NCBI GenBank assembly: GCA_018402295.1
Contig: JAGYJI010000005.1
Coordinates: 141,067 to 205,066 of the forward strand
Source of the DNA: Pontimonas sp.
GTDB taxonomy: Bacteria; Actinomycetota; Actinomycetes; Actinomycetales; Microbacteriaceae
DNA length: 64,000 nucleotides
Reading direction: 5' to 3'
Shown: piece by piece, positions 40,112 to 49,230 of the stretch
Layout of the letters: each line of letters starts with the position of its first letter
How positions within the stretch are numbered: position 1 is the first letter of the stretch
Notes under the pieces: model-generated
Database searches by the model: none
Told to the model about the DNA's origin: nothing
What the model saw: the letters and a program-made list of their open reading frames with translations, nothing else
Program-made: the position numbers and the translations under genes

Positions 40112-41049
40112 GCCCGGTATCGGTCAACTACGGACTCGACTCCCTTCCCGGTGACGGGACACGTCGAGCCGTCACGATTGGAAAGTTTGATGGCGTCCAT
40201 CGCGGTCACCGTCAAGTTATTTCGCAACTTTTGTCGATGGCGGGGAAAGCGGAGCCCACCGTCATCACCTTTGATCGCCACCCCCACGCCACCTTGAAGC
40301 CGGGGAGTGCGCCGACCCCCATCCTCAGCGACAGTCAGAAAATCGAGCTGCTCGCCGCCGCCGGGGTCTCACGAGTTGTCGTGCTTCCTTTTGATGAAGA
40401 GCTCTCCGCATTGAGCCACGAAGACTTTTCGAAAACTGTTCTTGCGCAGGGCCTCTCCACGAGTGTCGTGCTGGTGGGGGAAGATTTCCGATACGGGCAT
40501 GGCGGGGCGGGGACTATCGAGACCCTGCGTGCGGAGGGTGATCACTGGGGTTTTCGAGTGGAAGTGGTTGCTGATGTCTGCGAAGCGGAGGGCGAGCGCG
40601 TCTCCTCCACCATGATTCGACGATTGCTGGCAGCGGGAGAGGTTTCCACCGTCCACGGACTGCTGGATCGCTACCACTGTGTCCGCGGTGAAGTCGGGCA
40701 CGGATTTGAGCGGGGTCGAGTGTTGGGATATCCCACCGCAAACCTGCGGGAGAACATTGAGGGGCTCCTCCCCGCCGATGGCGTCTATGCCACCCGGGTG
40801 ATTCATCAGGGCACGTCCTATCCTGCGGCAACATCGTTGGGGGTGAACCCCACGTTTGGCGACGTGAATGAGCGCACCCTGGAGTCCCACCTGATGGACG
40901 TGACACTGGACCTCTATGGCGAAACCGTCACCATCGAGTTTGTGAAGTTCATTCGGGGGATGCAAAAGTTCCCCTCCCCAGACGCGCTTGCCGAGCAGAT
41001 GGCGCGTGATGAAGAGGTCATCCGGGGAATCTTGGCGTCGACTCCGTGA
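40108..41049 (+). CDS. ribF: Bifunctional riboflavin kinase / FAD synthetase
   Basis: Makes FMN and FAD. The N-terminal adenylyltransferase domain has TIGKFDGVHRGH and VVLVGEDFRYG with SSTMIRRLLAAGEV; the C-terminal kinase has GYPTANLRE, PADGVYATRV and GVNPTFGDVNERTLESHLMD. At 313 residues it is full length. ATG 40108 overlaps the previous stop; the track start 40021 is inside the neighbour. Confidence 0.97.
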   Translation: MSPVSVNYGLDSLPGDGTRRAVTIGKFDGVHRGHRQVISQLLSMAGKAEPTVITFDRHPHATLKPGSAPTPILSDSQKIELLAAAGVSRVVVLPFDEELSALSHEDFSKTVLAQGLSTSVVLVGEDFRYGHGGAGTIETLRAEGDHWGFRVEVVADVCEAEGERVSSTMIRRLLAAGEVSTVHGLLDRYHCVRGEVGHGFERGRVLGYPTANLRENIEGLLPADGVYATRVIHQGTSYPAATSLGVNPTFGDVNERTLESHLMDVTLDLYGETVTIEFVKFIRGMQKFPSPDALAEQMARDEEVIRGILASTP

Positions 41050-41053
41050 CCCC

Positions 41054-41059
41054 TAGGCT
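41054..41059 (+). promoter_or_regulatory. Leaderless -10 box for the MFS gene
   Basis: TAGGCT, 6 nt, then GTG 41066, directly after the ribF stop. Confidence 0.5.
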
Positions 41060-41065
41060 TGCCGG

Positions 41066-42283
41066 GTGAGCCCCTCGATTCGATCCACTCTCATTCTCGC
41101 GATGACGGGGATTGTTCTGTTTGCGCTCGGAATTCGCACCGGTGTTGCTGCGGTGTCGCCGCTGTCGGCGCGCATGGATCTGGACGTGCCACTGGAAGGT
41201 TTGACTCTGGGAATTCTGGGAACAATCCCTCCCGTGGCTTATGCGGTGTCGGCCGCATTGTCACCCTGGTTTGCACGGAAAGTGGGCCTCGAGGGTGCCG
41301 TCATTCTGGTGGGTGTGTTGGGGGCAGTGGCCCACGTCTGGCGAGGCATCTCACCCACCTACGTGTCGTTGTTTATCGCCACGATTGTGCTGATGTTGGC
41401 AGCTGGAGTGGGAAATGTGATTCTGCCCGGCTTGGTCAAGCTCTACGCTCCCGAGCGGATCGGACCCCTCACTGCTGCCTACGGGACGGCGATGGCGTTT
41501 AGCTCTGCCGCGCCCACCGTCCTGGGTGTGTGGCTGGCCGATGAATTCGGGTGGCGGTGGTCCTTGGCTGCCTGGGCTGTGATCAGTGTGGTGGGAATCA
41601 TTCCCTGGCTGTTGTTGTGGCCAAAGGCGAAAGCGAAAGGTCTGCAGGAAGCGGTCATTACCGCAACGCTGCCCATTGTCACCGCACCGGTATCCCTGTT
41701 TCGCTCTCCGACAGCGATCTCTATCATGGCGATTTTTGCCGTATCGGGGGCGATGGCTTACTCCTGGTTTGCGGTTCTCCCCCCGGCTCTGATGGAGCTC
41801 TCCGGGGTGAGCGCGCAGTCCGCCGCCCTTGCGCTGGGGCTCTTCACAATCATGGGGTTCCCGATGTCGCTGATTGTTCCTCCGCTGACGGTCCGGCGGG
41901 GGTGGAGCGCGCCCCTGGTGGGCGCGTCCATGGTGTTCAACATGATGGGGCTCACGGGACTCTTGCTCGCTCCCACGGTCCTGCCGTTTCTCTGGGTGAC
42001 GTTCCTGTCGATGGGTCCACTCACTTTTGCGATGTCACTGGCTCTCATGAGTCATCGCACGGTGAACCACCTCTCCGCGTTGATCTTGAGTGGGTTTGTC
42101 AACAAGTGGGGTTATCTCTTTGCCGCGGGTGCCCCCGTTCTGGTGGGTCTGGGTCGAGAAATCTCGGGGGAGTGGACGGCGAGCCTGTTGGGGCTTCTTG
42201 CACTCAGCCTTGTTTCTCTGCCGGCGATGTTGATTCTGTCGCGGGAGCAGATCGTCGATAAGGAGCTCTCCTCGCACCGCTAA
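41066..42283 (+). CDS. MFS transporter, CynX/NimT-like
   Basis: A 405-residue 12-helix transporter. SPLSARMDLDVPLEGLTLGILGTIPP and the GNVILPGLVKLYAPERIGPLTAAYGTAMAFSSAAPTVLGVWL stretch match the cyanate/nitroimidazole (CynX/NimT) subfamily pattern, whose substrates vary. Nothing shows the substrate. It precedes the SorC/deoC operon on the same strand but has and ends before that operon's own promoter; its TAA overlaps the first inverted repeat there. Confidence 0.82.
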   Translation: MSPSIRSTLILAMTGIVLFALGIRTGVAAVSPLSARMDLDVPLEGLTLGILGTIPPVAYAVSAALSPWFARKVGLEGAVILVGVLGAVAHVWRGISPTYVSLFIATIVLMLAAGVGNVILPGLVKLYAPERIGPLTAAYGTAMAFSSAAPTVLGVWLADEFGWRWSLAAWAVISVVGIIPWLLLWPKAKAKGLQEAVITATLPIVTAPVSLFRSPTAISIMAIFAVSGAMAYSWFAVLPPALMELSGVSAQSAALALGLFTIMGFPMSLIVPPLTVRRGWSAPLVGASMVFNMMGLTGLLLAPTVLPFLWVTFLSMGPLTFAMSLALMSHRTVNHLSALILSGFVNKWGYLFAAGAPVLVGLGREISGEWTASLLGLLALSLVSLPAMLILSREQIVDKELSSHR

Positions 42284-42316
42284 TGCTCATCTGAGCATAA
42301 GTGCCAACAATTGTTG
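42283..42316. promoter_or_regulatory. Two inverted repeats upstream of the SorC regulator
   Basis: ATGCTCA-TC-TGAGCAT (42283-42298) and the perfect 12-bp palindrome CAACAATTGTTG (42305-42316) lie side by side; the second overlaps the -35 box. They are good candidate operators for self-regulation of the deoxyribose operon. Confidence 0.6.
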
Positions 42317-42342
42317 ATTCTTCTCCTGGCTGTCTCTACGCT
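42314..42342 (+). promoter_or_regulatory. Promoter of sorC-deoC-aldehyde dehydrogenase operon, leaderless
   Basis: TTGATT (-35), 17 nt, TACGCT (-10), 6 nt, then ATG 42349. Of the leaderless promoters here this has the best -35. Confidence 0.6.
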
Positions 42343-42348
42343 GGAGAT

Positions 42349-43320
42349 ATGCCCACCCGGTCGCCCGTTGATGCTGATCTGCTCGCTGTGCGGGCAGCGG
42401 AGCTCTATTACCAAGAGGACAAGACCCAGGACGAGATTGGCTCCCTGCTCGGTATTACCCGCTGGAAGGTGGGGAGGCTTCTCACCGAGGCAAAAGCCCG
42501 CGGGATCATTCGGATCGAGATTGTTCACCCGCAGGCGAGGCGCCTGGGTATGGAGCACGATCTTGTCGACGCTTACGGCCTCGAGGCCTGTGTGGTGGTT
42601 CCCCACGATGACCCCGACGCGATTGGGGAGCGAGTCGCCCGGGCCGCTGCCGATTACCTGGTCGCGATGAGACCCCGCACCCACCGACTGGGAGTGAGCT
42701 GGGGCAAAACTCTGCACCGGGTCGCCCAGCTACTTCCCGAGGGCTGGGCCACTTCCCTCTCGGTTGTTCAGGTGAACGGAGGAGTAAGTCACAGCTCGCA
42801 GCCCGGCTTAGCTTCCGCCACTGCCACGATGATTGCCCAGAAAGCGGGCGGGTCCGTCACCCTGCTGCCAACGCCTGCCATTGTCGAAAAAGAAGACACC
42901 AAGCGCGCACTGGAGAAAGACAAAGGCGTCGCCGGGGTGCTCGAGCAAGCCCAGTCATCTGACACTTTTTTGTTTAGCGCAGGCCCCGCCACAGAGGTGA
43001 GCATTCACGTGCAATCGGGCTATATCGATCATGCCGATATCGCCCGATTGCAACAGCGCGGTGCTGTGGGCGATGTCTGGGGTCGCTACATCACCGCCGA
43101 GGGACAGATAGCGGATGACGCTCTGGATGGGCGAACTCTCGGGCTCTCGCTCGACGTTCTGCGCTCTGCTCCTCGGAGCATTGCGGTGGTGGCCGGAGCC
43201 GATAAACACGACGTTGCGCTCGCCATCGCGAAAAATGCCCTAGCGACCGTCATGATTACCGATGAAGCCACTGCGGCCTTTCTGCTGAGGGCCGCCCACA
43301 CCGCGAGAGACGCCTCATGA
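42349..43320 (+). CDS. SorC/DeoR-type transcriptional regulator
   Basis: A 323-residue regulator with an N-terminal HTH (AELYYQEDKTQDEIGSLLGITRWKVGRLLTEA) and a C-terminal sugar-phosphate-binding SorC domain (RLGVSWGKTLHRVAQ; AIVEKEDTKRALEKDKGVAGVLEQAQ; GRYITAEGQ). The effector is probably deoxyribose 5-phosphate, by analogy with DeoR of this fold. It overlaps deoC by 4 nt (ATGA). The start ATG 42349 follows a leaderless promoter; the track start 42301 lies upstream of it. Confidence 0.9.
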   Translation: MPTRSPVDADLLAVRAAELYYQEDKTQDEIGSLLGITRWKVGRLLTEAKARGIIRIEIVHPQARRLGMEHDLVDAYGLEACVVVPHDDPDAIGERVARAAADYLVAMRPRTHRLGVSWGKTLHRVAQLLPEGWATSLSVVQVNGGVSHSSQPGLASATATMIAQKAGGSVTLLPTPAIVEKEDTKRALEKDKGVAGVLEQAQSSDTFLFSAGPATEVSIHVQSGYIDHADIARLQQRGAVGDVWGRYITAEGQIADDALDGRTLGLSLDVLRSAPRSIAVVAGADKHDVALAIAKNALATVMITDEATAAFLLRAAHTARDAS

Positions 43321-44324
43321 CCCGAGTTCCCGCAGTACCCCAGACGCCCCGGTCCCAGACAGTCCTCGGGGGCAGCCCCACCGAGAAAGCGCTGAAGCGC
43401 TTCCTCGAGGGAATCCCGGGTGTTGACACCGTGGGAGCTGAGGCTCGTGCTGCCGGCTTCAACACTCGCTCCCTCAAAACCTCCACCAAAAAGTGGGGTC
43501 TTGACACCATCATCTCCATGGTCGATTTGACCACTCTTGAGGGAGCTGACACTCCGGGCAAAGTGCGAACCCTCGCCAAGAAGGCAACTATGCCTGATCC
43601 CCACGACCTCACGGCCCCCAACGTTGCGGCAGTGTGTGTCTATGGCGACATGGTCGCGGAAACCCGAGCTGCATTGGGTGACTGGCACGTGACGAAGAGA
43701 CCGGGTGGCGTTGCAGTAGCGGCAGTTGCCACCGCGTTCCCCAGTGGACGCGCAAGCCTTCCCGTCAAAATTTTGGACACGACGTTCGCGGTCTCGGAGG
43801 GTGCTGACGAGATTGACATGGTGATCGATAGGGGAGCGTTCCTCGCCGGCAACATAGGTCTGGTCTTTGATCAGATTGTCCAGGTCAAAGAGGCCTGTCA
43901 GCGCTCTGATGGCAGCTATGCCCACCTGAAAGTGATTCTTGAGACCGGTGAGCTCGCCACACTGGATAACGTGCGACGAGCCAGTTGGCTCGCCATTCTG
44001 GCCGGTGCTGACTTCATCAAAACCTCCACGGGCAAAGTGCAACCGGCAGCAACGCTGCCGGTGACCACCACCATGCTCGAAGTGATTCGTGACTGGCACG
44101 CCATGACCGGGGAGAAAATCGGGATGAAGCCTGCTGGAGGGATTAGAGCGAGCAAAGATGCGCTTCGCTACCTCGTGGCTGTTGCGGAGACTGTCGGCGA
44201 AGAGTGGCTTACTCCGGACCTGTTCAGATTCGGTGCCTCCAGCCTCCTGAACGACGTCGTCATGCAACGCCAAAAAATGACAACCGGTCACTACAGTGGC
44301 CCCGACTATGTGAGCGTGGACTAA
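43317..44324 (+). CDS. deoC: Deoxyribose-phosphate aldolase
   Basis: Splits 2-deoxyribose 5-phosphate into glyceraldehyde 3-phosphate and acetaldehyde. The Schiff-base Lys is in ADFIKTSTGKV, and the second Lys in KPAGGIRASKDAL; DEIDMVIDRGAFLAG is the conserved core. At 335 residues it is of the longer type. Acetaldehyde could be oxidised by the dehydrogenases encoded just downstream, which gives the operon a clear logic. Confidence 0.95.
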   Translation: MTRVPAVPQTPRSQTVLGGSPTEKALKRFLEGIPGVDTVGAEARAAGFNTRSLKTSTKKWGLDTIISMVDLTTLEGADTPGKVRTLAKKATMPDPHDLTAPNVAAVCVYGDMVAETRAALGDWHVTKRPGGVAVAAVATAFPSGRASLPVKILDTTFAVSEGADEIDMVIDRGAFLAGNIGLVFDQIVQVKEACQRSDGSYAHLKVILETGELATLDNVRRASWLAILAGADFIKTSTGKVQPAATLPVTTTMLEVIRDWHAMTGEKIGMKPAGGIRASKDALRYLVAVAETVGEEWLTPDLFRFGASSLLNDVVMQRQKMTTGHYSGPDYVSVD

Positions 44325-44326
44325 TC

Positions 44327-45785
44327 ATGAGTTTCCTGGACTATGCCCCAGCACCCGAATCAACAGCGGTGCTGAACCTCAAAAAGAGCTACGGCTTATT
44401 CATCGGTGGCGAGTTTGTTGATGGCTCGGGGTCTTCTTTCCCCACAGTGTCACCGTCCACTGAGGAGATCATCACCACGGTGGCCGAAGCCAACCAGGCT
44501 GATGTGGACCAGGCGGTTGCCGCAGCTCGAAAGGCGTACGACAAGACGTGGTCTCGGATGTCGGGCAGCGAGCGGGGCAAGTATCTCTTCCGTATCGCTC
44601 GAATCCTGCAGGAGCGCGCTCGCGAGCTCGCGGTCGCCGAAACCCTGGATAACGGGAAACCCATCCGTGAGACCAGGGATGTTGATATTCCCCTGGTCGC
44701 CGCCTGGTTCTTCTATTACGCCGGCTGGGCCGACAAACTCGACTACGCGGGAGCAGGCCCCAACCCGAAAGCTTTAGGGGTTGCCGCCCAAATCATCCCG
44801 TGGAATTTCCCGCTGTTGATGCTGGCCTGGAAAATTGCCCCCGCGTTGGCTGCGGGGAACACCGTTGTTCTCAAACCCGCAGAGACCACCCCGCTGACTG
44901 CTCTGCTGTTTGCCGAGATATGCCAGCAAGCCGAGCTTCCCCCGGGAGTGGTCAACATTGTGACCGGTGCTGGACGCCACGGGCGCCGCCCTGGTTGCCC
45001 ACCCCGACATCAACAAGGTCGCCTTCACCGGCTCCACTCCGGTGGGGCGAAAGATTGCCCAAACGTTGGCTGGGTCATCGACCAAGGTGACGTTGGAGCT
45101 CGGCGGCAAGGGAGCCAACATCATCTTTGATGATGCCGCGATCGATCAGGCCATCGAGGGTGTGGTGAGTGGGATTTTCTTCAACCAGGGCCACGTCTGC
45201 TGCGCTGGTTCGACGGCTGCTCGTTCAGGAAAACATTCACGACGATGTGGTGTCCCGACTGCAGCGTCGCCTGTCTACGCTGAGACTCGGTGACCCGCTC
45301 GACAAGAACACCGACATCGGTGCCGTCAACTCCCAGGCCCAACTGGAGCGCATCACCGAGATTGCCAACAGCGGTGATGACGAGGGCGCAATCGGTGGAG
45401 CGCTGCCTGCGAGATTCCAGCCAAGGGTTTCTGGTTCCCGCCCACAGTGTTTACCGATGTTCACACCAGTCACCGGATTGCCCGGGAAGAAATTTTTGGC
45501 CCGGTGCTCTCCGTGATGACGTTTAGGACACCCGATGAGGCTGTTGCCAAAGCCAACAACACCCCGTACGGGTTGAGCGCGGGAATCTGGACGGAGAAAG
45601 CATCCCGGATGCTGTCGATTGCTGACAAGCTCCGAGCCGGGGTTATCTGGGCGAACACGTTCAACAAGTTTGACCCGGCAAGCCCCTTTGGTGGCTACAA
45701 GGAATCCGGATACGGCCGAGAGGGTGGACGCCACGGACTGTTCCCCTACCTCGAATCCTCCGACTGGACGAAAGGCGGTCGATGA
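44327..45785 (+). CDS. NAD-dependent aldehyde dehydrogenase (three apparent frame breaks)
   Basis: Oxidises an aldehyde, probably the acetaldehyde from DeoC. ATG 44327 follows the deoC stop by 2 nt. Corrections: an extra G near 44972, an extra A at 45213, a base missing near 45393. The joined 485 residues show [33 protein letters not shown], the Glu motif LELGGKGA, the catalytic Cys in GHVCCAGSR and [13 protein letters not shown]. All catalytic residues are intact after joining. The stop overlaps the next gene (ATGATG). Confidence 0.92.
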
Positions 45786-46648
45786 TGGCCAGGCTCGCAA
45801 TACCGAAGACCTACAAGCTCTACATCGGGGGAAAGTTTCCTCGCTCGGAGAGCGGATACACCTTTGAGGTGACCACCCCGAAAGGTGATTTCCTGGCCAA
45901 TGCGGCTCAGGCGAGCCGCAAAGATGCCCGCGATGCTGTGTCAGCAGCGCGGTCTGCTCAGTCCGGATTTGCGGGGCTCACCGCCTATAACCGTGGCCAG
46001 ATTCTGTATCGGATCGCGGAGGTTCTCGAGGGCCGGGTGGACCAGTTTGTCGAGGAGATTCGAGCCAGCGAGGGCGTGAGCGCTCAGGCTGCGCAGAAGC
46101 AGGTGGAGCAGTCCATCGACACCTGGGTCTGGTACGCCGGGTTTGCCGACAAGTATGCCCAAATTGCCGGAAATGGGAACCCTGTCGCTGGCCCCTACTT
46201 CAACCTCTCCACTCCCGAACCCACGGGTGTGGTGGTGGCACTTGCTCCCGCGGGAAAGACCGGAGAGAGCCTTCTGGGTCTCAGTGCGGTGCTTGGCTCC
46301 GATTCTGACCAGTGGGAACACCGCCGTGGTGCTCTCCCACCCCACCCAACCGCTCTCGGCCATCAGCTTCGCTGAGGTTCTCGCCACCAGTGATGTTCCA
46401 GGCGGTGTGGTCAATATTCTGACCGGGAACCCCGAGCCGCTCATGCCCTGGCTGGCCGCCCACGCTGACGTGAATGCCCTCGACCTCGCCGGAGGATCTG
46501 AGGGTGACTGGGTGAGCTGGCAGAGTGACGCCGCAGAAACTCTCAAACGGGTTCTTCCCCGAGCATGGGGATTCCCGCACGCAGTCTGGAGCGGATCGTG
46601 GCATTCACCGAGCTGAAGACGGTGTGGCACACCAAGGCTCTGGGATAG
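45782..46648 (+). CDS. Truncated aldehyde dehydrogenase-like protein (two apparent frame breaks)
   Basis: About 288 residues that match the N-terminal cofactor half of aldehyde dehydrogenases (YIGGKFPRSESGYTFEV, TGVVVALAP, SGNTAVVLSHPTQPLS, PGGVVNILTGNPEPL). An extra G near 46295 and a C missing at 46557-46560 are needed; the last frame ends ERIVAFTELKTVWHTKALG. The catalytic Cys region is absent although the gene ends cleanly 3 nt before truB. It may be a non-catalytic partner of the preceding enzyme; the pairing after deoC is known to me from other actinobacteria. Confidence 0.8.
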
Positions 46649-46651
46649 ACC

Positions 46652-47539
46652 ATGGCGTCCGGGATCGTCCTTGTGGATAAACCCCTGGGGCTGAGCTCTC
46701 ACAGCGCTGTCTCCGGTGTTCGTAAAGCGCTGGACACCAAGAAAGTGGGCCACGCCGGAACCTTGGATCCAGCAGCGACCGGCCTCCTGGTGATGGGCGT
46801 GGGGGCGGGGACACGACTGCTGACCTACCTGGTGGGACTGGACAAGTCCTACACCGCAACCCTGCGCCTGGGGCATGAGACCACCACGGACGACGCCGAG
46901 GGCGAGAAAGTGGGGGAGACCTCCACAGAGCTTGGATCTCTCAGCGACGACGCGATTCGTGGAGCCCTTGAGCCTTTTCGCGGTGAGATCGACCAGGTTC
47001 CCAGCACCTATAGCGCGATCAAGGTGGAGGGCAAGCGCGCCTATGACTTGGCGCGTTCTGGCCAGGATGTGGAGCTCACAAGCCGACGGGTGACCGTGTC
47101 TCGCCTGGAGGCCGGGAGCATTGCGCGGGGTGCGGACTTTATCGATGTGGAGCTGGTCGTGGAGTGCTCGTCGGGGACCTATATTCGAGCTCTCGCGCGC
47201 GATATCGGGCGAGCTTTGGGAGTGGGTGGGCACCTGGTGGCACTGCGGCGAACGCGGGTGGGGCCTTTTAGTGTGGAGGGAACCCCTCGTCCTCAGGACG
47301 TGGAGGCGTCACAGCTGCAGGGGCTTGCCCTCGTTGCTTCACAGATCATGCCGGTGGTCACCCTCACTAAGACCGAGGTTGCAGATATTTCGCACGGTCG
47401 AGCGGTGCACGCGGAGGACTGGCCCTCACCGGGACCGCTGGCCGGGTGCGATGAGGACACCGGGAGCTTGGTGGCAATTCTCGAAGCTTCTGGAGGTCGC
47501 AGCCGTATCCTGATGGGAGTTCCCCACACCGAGCGCTGA
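46652..47539 (+). CDS. truB: tRNA pseudouridine(55) synthase
   Basis: Makes pseudouridine 55 in the T loop of tRNAs. LVDKPLGLSSHSAVSGVRK and HAGTLDPAATGLLVMGVGAGTRL contain the catalytic Asp; YSAIKVEGKRAYDLAR and CSSGTYIRALARDIG are the other core motifs. At 295 residues it has the C-terminal extension of TruB. ATG 46652 is 3 nt after the preceding stop. Confidence 0.97.
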   Translation: MASGIVLVDKPLGLSSHSAVSGVRKALDTKKVGHAGTLDPAATGLLVMGVGAGTRLLTYLVGLDKSYTATLRLGHETTTDDAEGEKVGETSTELGSLSDDAIRGALEPFRGEIDQVPSTYSAIKVEGKRAYDLARSGQDVELTSRRVTVSRLEAGSIARGADFIDVELVVECSSGTYIRALARDIGRALGVGGHLVALRRTRVGPFSVEGTPRPQDVEASQLQGLALVASQIMPVVTLTKTEVADISHGRAVHAEDWPSPGPLAGCDEDTGSLVAILEASGGRSRILMGVPHTER

Positions 47540-47566
47540 GAGAGATTCAGCGGAGAGGATTCCCCC

Positions 47567-47935
47567 GTGGTCGAGTGGTTTTACTGGGTGCAGCTCTCTG
47601 TCGCAATTCTCGCCGGTGTCTTGGCGGTGGGCTTTGCCCTAGCCAAGCGCACCCCGAATGACTACACCCTGGGCTCGATTGCCCTCGTGGGTCTGCTTCT
47701 GCTTGTCCAAATTGTGGTGGCCATTGTTCAACCGGCACTGGGTAACTCACCCAGCGGGAGCTTGCTCGAGTTTTGGATGTATTTGATCACGGCGTTCTTG
47801 ATGGTGATTGCCGGATTCGTGTGGGCGCTGGTGGAGCGCTCCATCATGTCCAACGTCATGCTGGGGCTGCTCGCTGGCTCGCTTGCGGTGATGCTGGTGC
47901 GAATGGACGTCATCTGGTTTGTGAACAGTGCCTAG
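47567..47935 (+). CDS. Small four-helix membrane protein, unknown function
   Basis: A 122-residue membrane protein with helices VQLSVAILAGVLAVGFALA, GSIALVGLLLLVQIVVAIV, WMYLITAFLMVIAGFVWAL and VMLGLLAGSLAVMLVRM. Start GTG 47567. The end overlaps the hemW GTG by 8 nt. I recognise no family. Confidence 0.75.
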   Translation: MVEWFYWVQLSVAILAGVLAVGFALAKRTPNDYTLGSIALVGLLLLVQIVVAIVQPALGNSPSGSLLEFWMYLITAFLMVIAGFVWALVERSIMSNVMLGLLAGSLAVMLVRMDVIWFVNSA

Positions 47936-49148
47936 TCCTGCCCCAGAGGGCGAGGTTGCGCCCCCCCATGGTCTGTTGCCGGCTTCTGCGTCCGCTGGCG
48001 CGGAGAGCAGAAACCTGGGACTCTACATCCACGTTCCGTTTTGTGCGGTGCGCTGTGGGTACTGCGATTTCAACACCTACACCGCCCAGGAGCTAGACGG
48101 TGTGTCCCAGGCCAGCTATCCCGCTCAGGCGATGGCGGAGATGACGTTTGCCAAGCGCGCCCTGGACGACTCCGGTGTTCTGCCACGGCCACTCTCCACA
48201 GTGTTTCTGGGTGGCGGGACACCCACACTTCTGGGGCCTGAACCCCTGGCTGCCATGCTCGAGCACGCGAGGAACACCTTTGGCCTGGAGAGTGACGCCG
48301 AGGTCACCGTGGAGGCTAATCCCGACAGTGTGAGCGCTCTGGACCTGCAGGCACTGGCTGGTGCCGGAGTGACCAGGGTGTCCTTCGGGGTGCAATCCAG
48401 TGACCCGTCAGTGCTTGCCACCCTGGATCGCACCCACGACCCGGAGCGGGTCCCAGCAGTAATCCAGTGGGCGAGGGACGCAGAGATCCAGGTCTCGCTC
48501 GACCTCATTTATGGAACACCGGGGGAGACCCTGGAGAGCTGGGGCACCACACTCCAGAGCGCTCGTGAGCTCGAGCCCGACCACGTTTCGGCGTACGCAT
48601 TGATTGTGGAGAAGGGCACCGCGTTAGCGGCCAGGATTTCTCGAGGTGAGCTGTCGATGCCCGATGATGATCTCCACGCGGAGATGTATACCCTGGCTGA
48701 TCAGCTCCTCGCGGAGGCTGGATACGCGTGGTACGAGGTCAGTAACTGGGCTCGAACCCCGGCCCACCAGTCGCGCCACAACCTGTCCTATTGGACCTCT
48801 GAAGACTGGTGGGGGATTGGCCCAGGGGCCCACTCCCATGTGGGAGGGGTTCGCTGGTGGAACGTCAAACACCCGTCTGCCTATGCGGCGCGCATCGGCG
48901 ACGGTGTGTCACCCGCGCAGGCGAGAGAAATTCTGAGTGATGCCACAGCCCAGATGGAGCGGGTGCTTCTGGGCATTCGATTGCGACACGGGGTGGAGGT
49001 CACCGACATCGCGCCTGGGCACCAGGCCCAGCTGGCGGAATGGGTGTCTCGCGGTTTACTGGAGGGGCGAGAGTTATTGGCTGGTCGCGTAGTTCCGACC
49101 CTGCAGGGGCGCTTGGTGGCTGATTTTCTGGCACGTGAGCTGACCTGA
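47928..49148 (+). CDS. hemW: Radical SAM coproporphyrinogen III oxidase-like heme chaperone HemW
   Basis: A 406-residue radical SAM protein. The iron-sulfur motif is CAVRCGYCDFNTY (CxxxCxxC), followed by FLGGGTPTLL. RQSRHNLSYW-like HN...YW (HQSRHNLSYWTSEDWWGIGPGAHSH in part) matches HemW rather than true HemN. It probably delivers heme to membrane proteins. GTG 47928 overlaps the previous gene. It precedes hrcA, the usual actinobacterial order. Confidence 0.93.
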   Translation: MPSPAPEGEVAPPHGLLPASASAGAESRNLGLYIHVPFCAVRCGYCDFNTYTAQELDGVSQASYPAQAMAEMTFAKRALDDSGVLPRPLSTVFLGGGTPTLLGPEPLAAMLEHARNTFGLESDAEVTVEANPDSVSALDLQALAGAGVTRVSFGVQSSDPSVLATLDRTHDPERVPAVIQWARDAEIQVSLDLIYGTPGETLESWGTTLQSARELEPDHVSAYALIVEKGTALAARISRGELSMPDDDLHAEMYTLADQLLAEAGYAWYEVSNWARTPAHQSRHNLSYWTSEDWWGIGPGAHSHVGGVRWWNVKHPSAYAARIGDGVSPAQAREILSDATAQMERVLLGIRLRHGVEVTDIAPGHQAQLAEWVSRGLLEGRELLAGRVVPTLQGRLVADFLARELT

Positions 49149-49171
49149 GGCGCTCCACCAGCCATCCTCGC

Positions 49172-49203
49172 TACTATTAGCAATCAACAGGCCAGACTGC
49201 CAG
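49172..49203 (+). promoter_or_regulatory. hrcA promoter with degenerate CIRCE element
   Basis: TACTAT (49172-49177) is a plausible -10. TTAGCAATC, 9 nt, GACTGCCAG (49177-49203) matches CIRCE (TTAGCACTC-N9-GAGTGCTAA) in 14 of 18 arm positions with the exact spacing. The left arm is 8/9, the right arm weaker. Confidence 0.6.
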
Positions 49204-49230
49204 TTTCTGTCTGAGGAGGTGACGATACGC

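Noticed and set aside
43086-44291. 401-codon ORF on the minus strand
   Set aside because: Antisense to sorC and deoC, both clearly real.
44204-44326. Upstream extension of the first aldehyde dehydrogenase ORF
   Set aside because: It overlaps deoC in another frame; ATG 44327 begins the family N-terminus.
45941-47233. 430-codon ORF on the minus strand
   Set aside because: Shadow of the second aldehyde dehydrogenase and truB; no recognisable motif.
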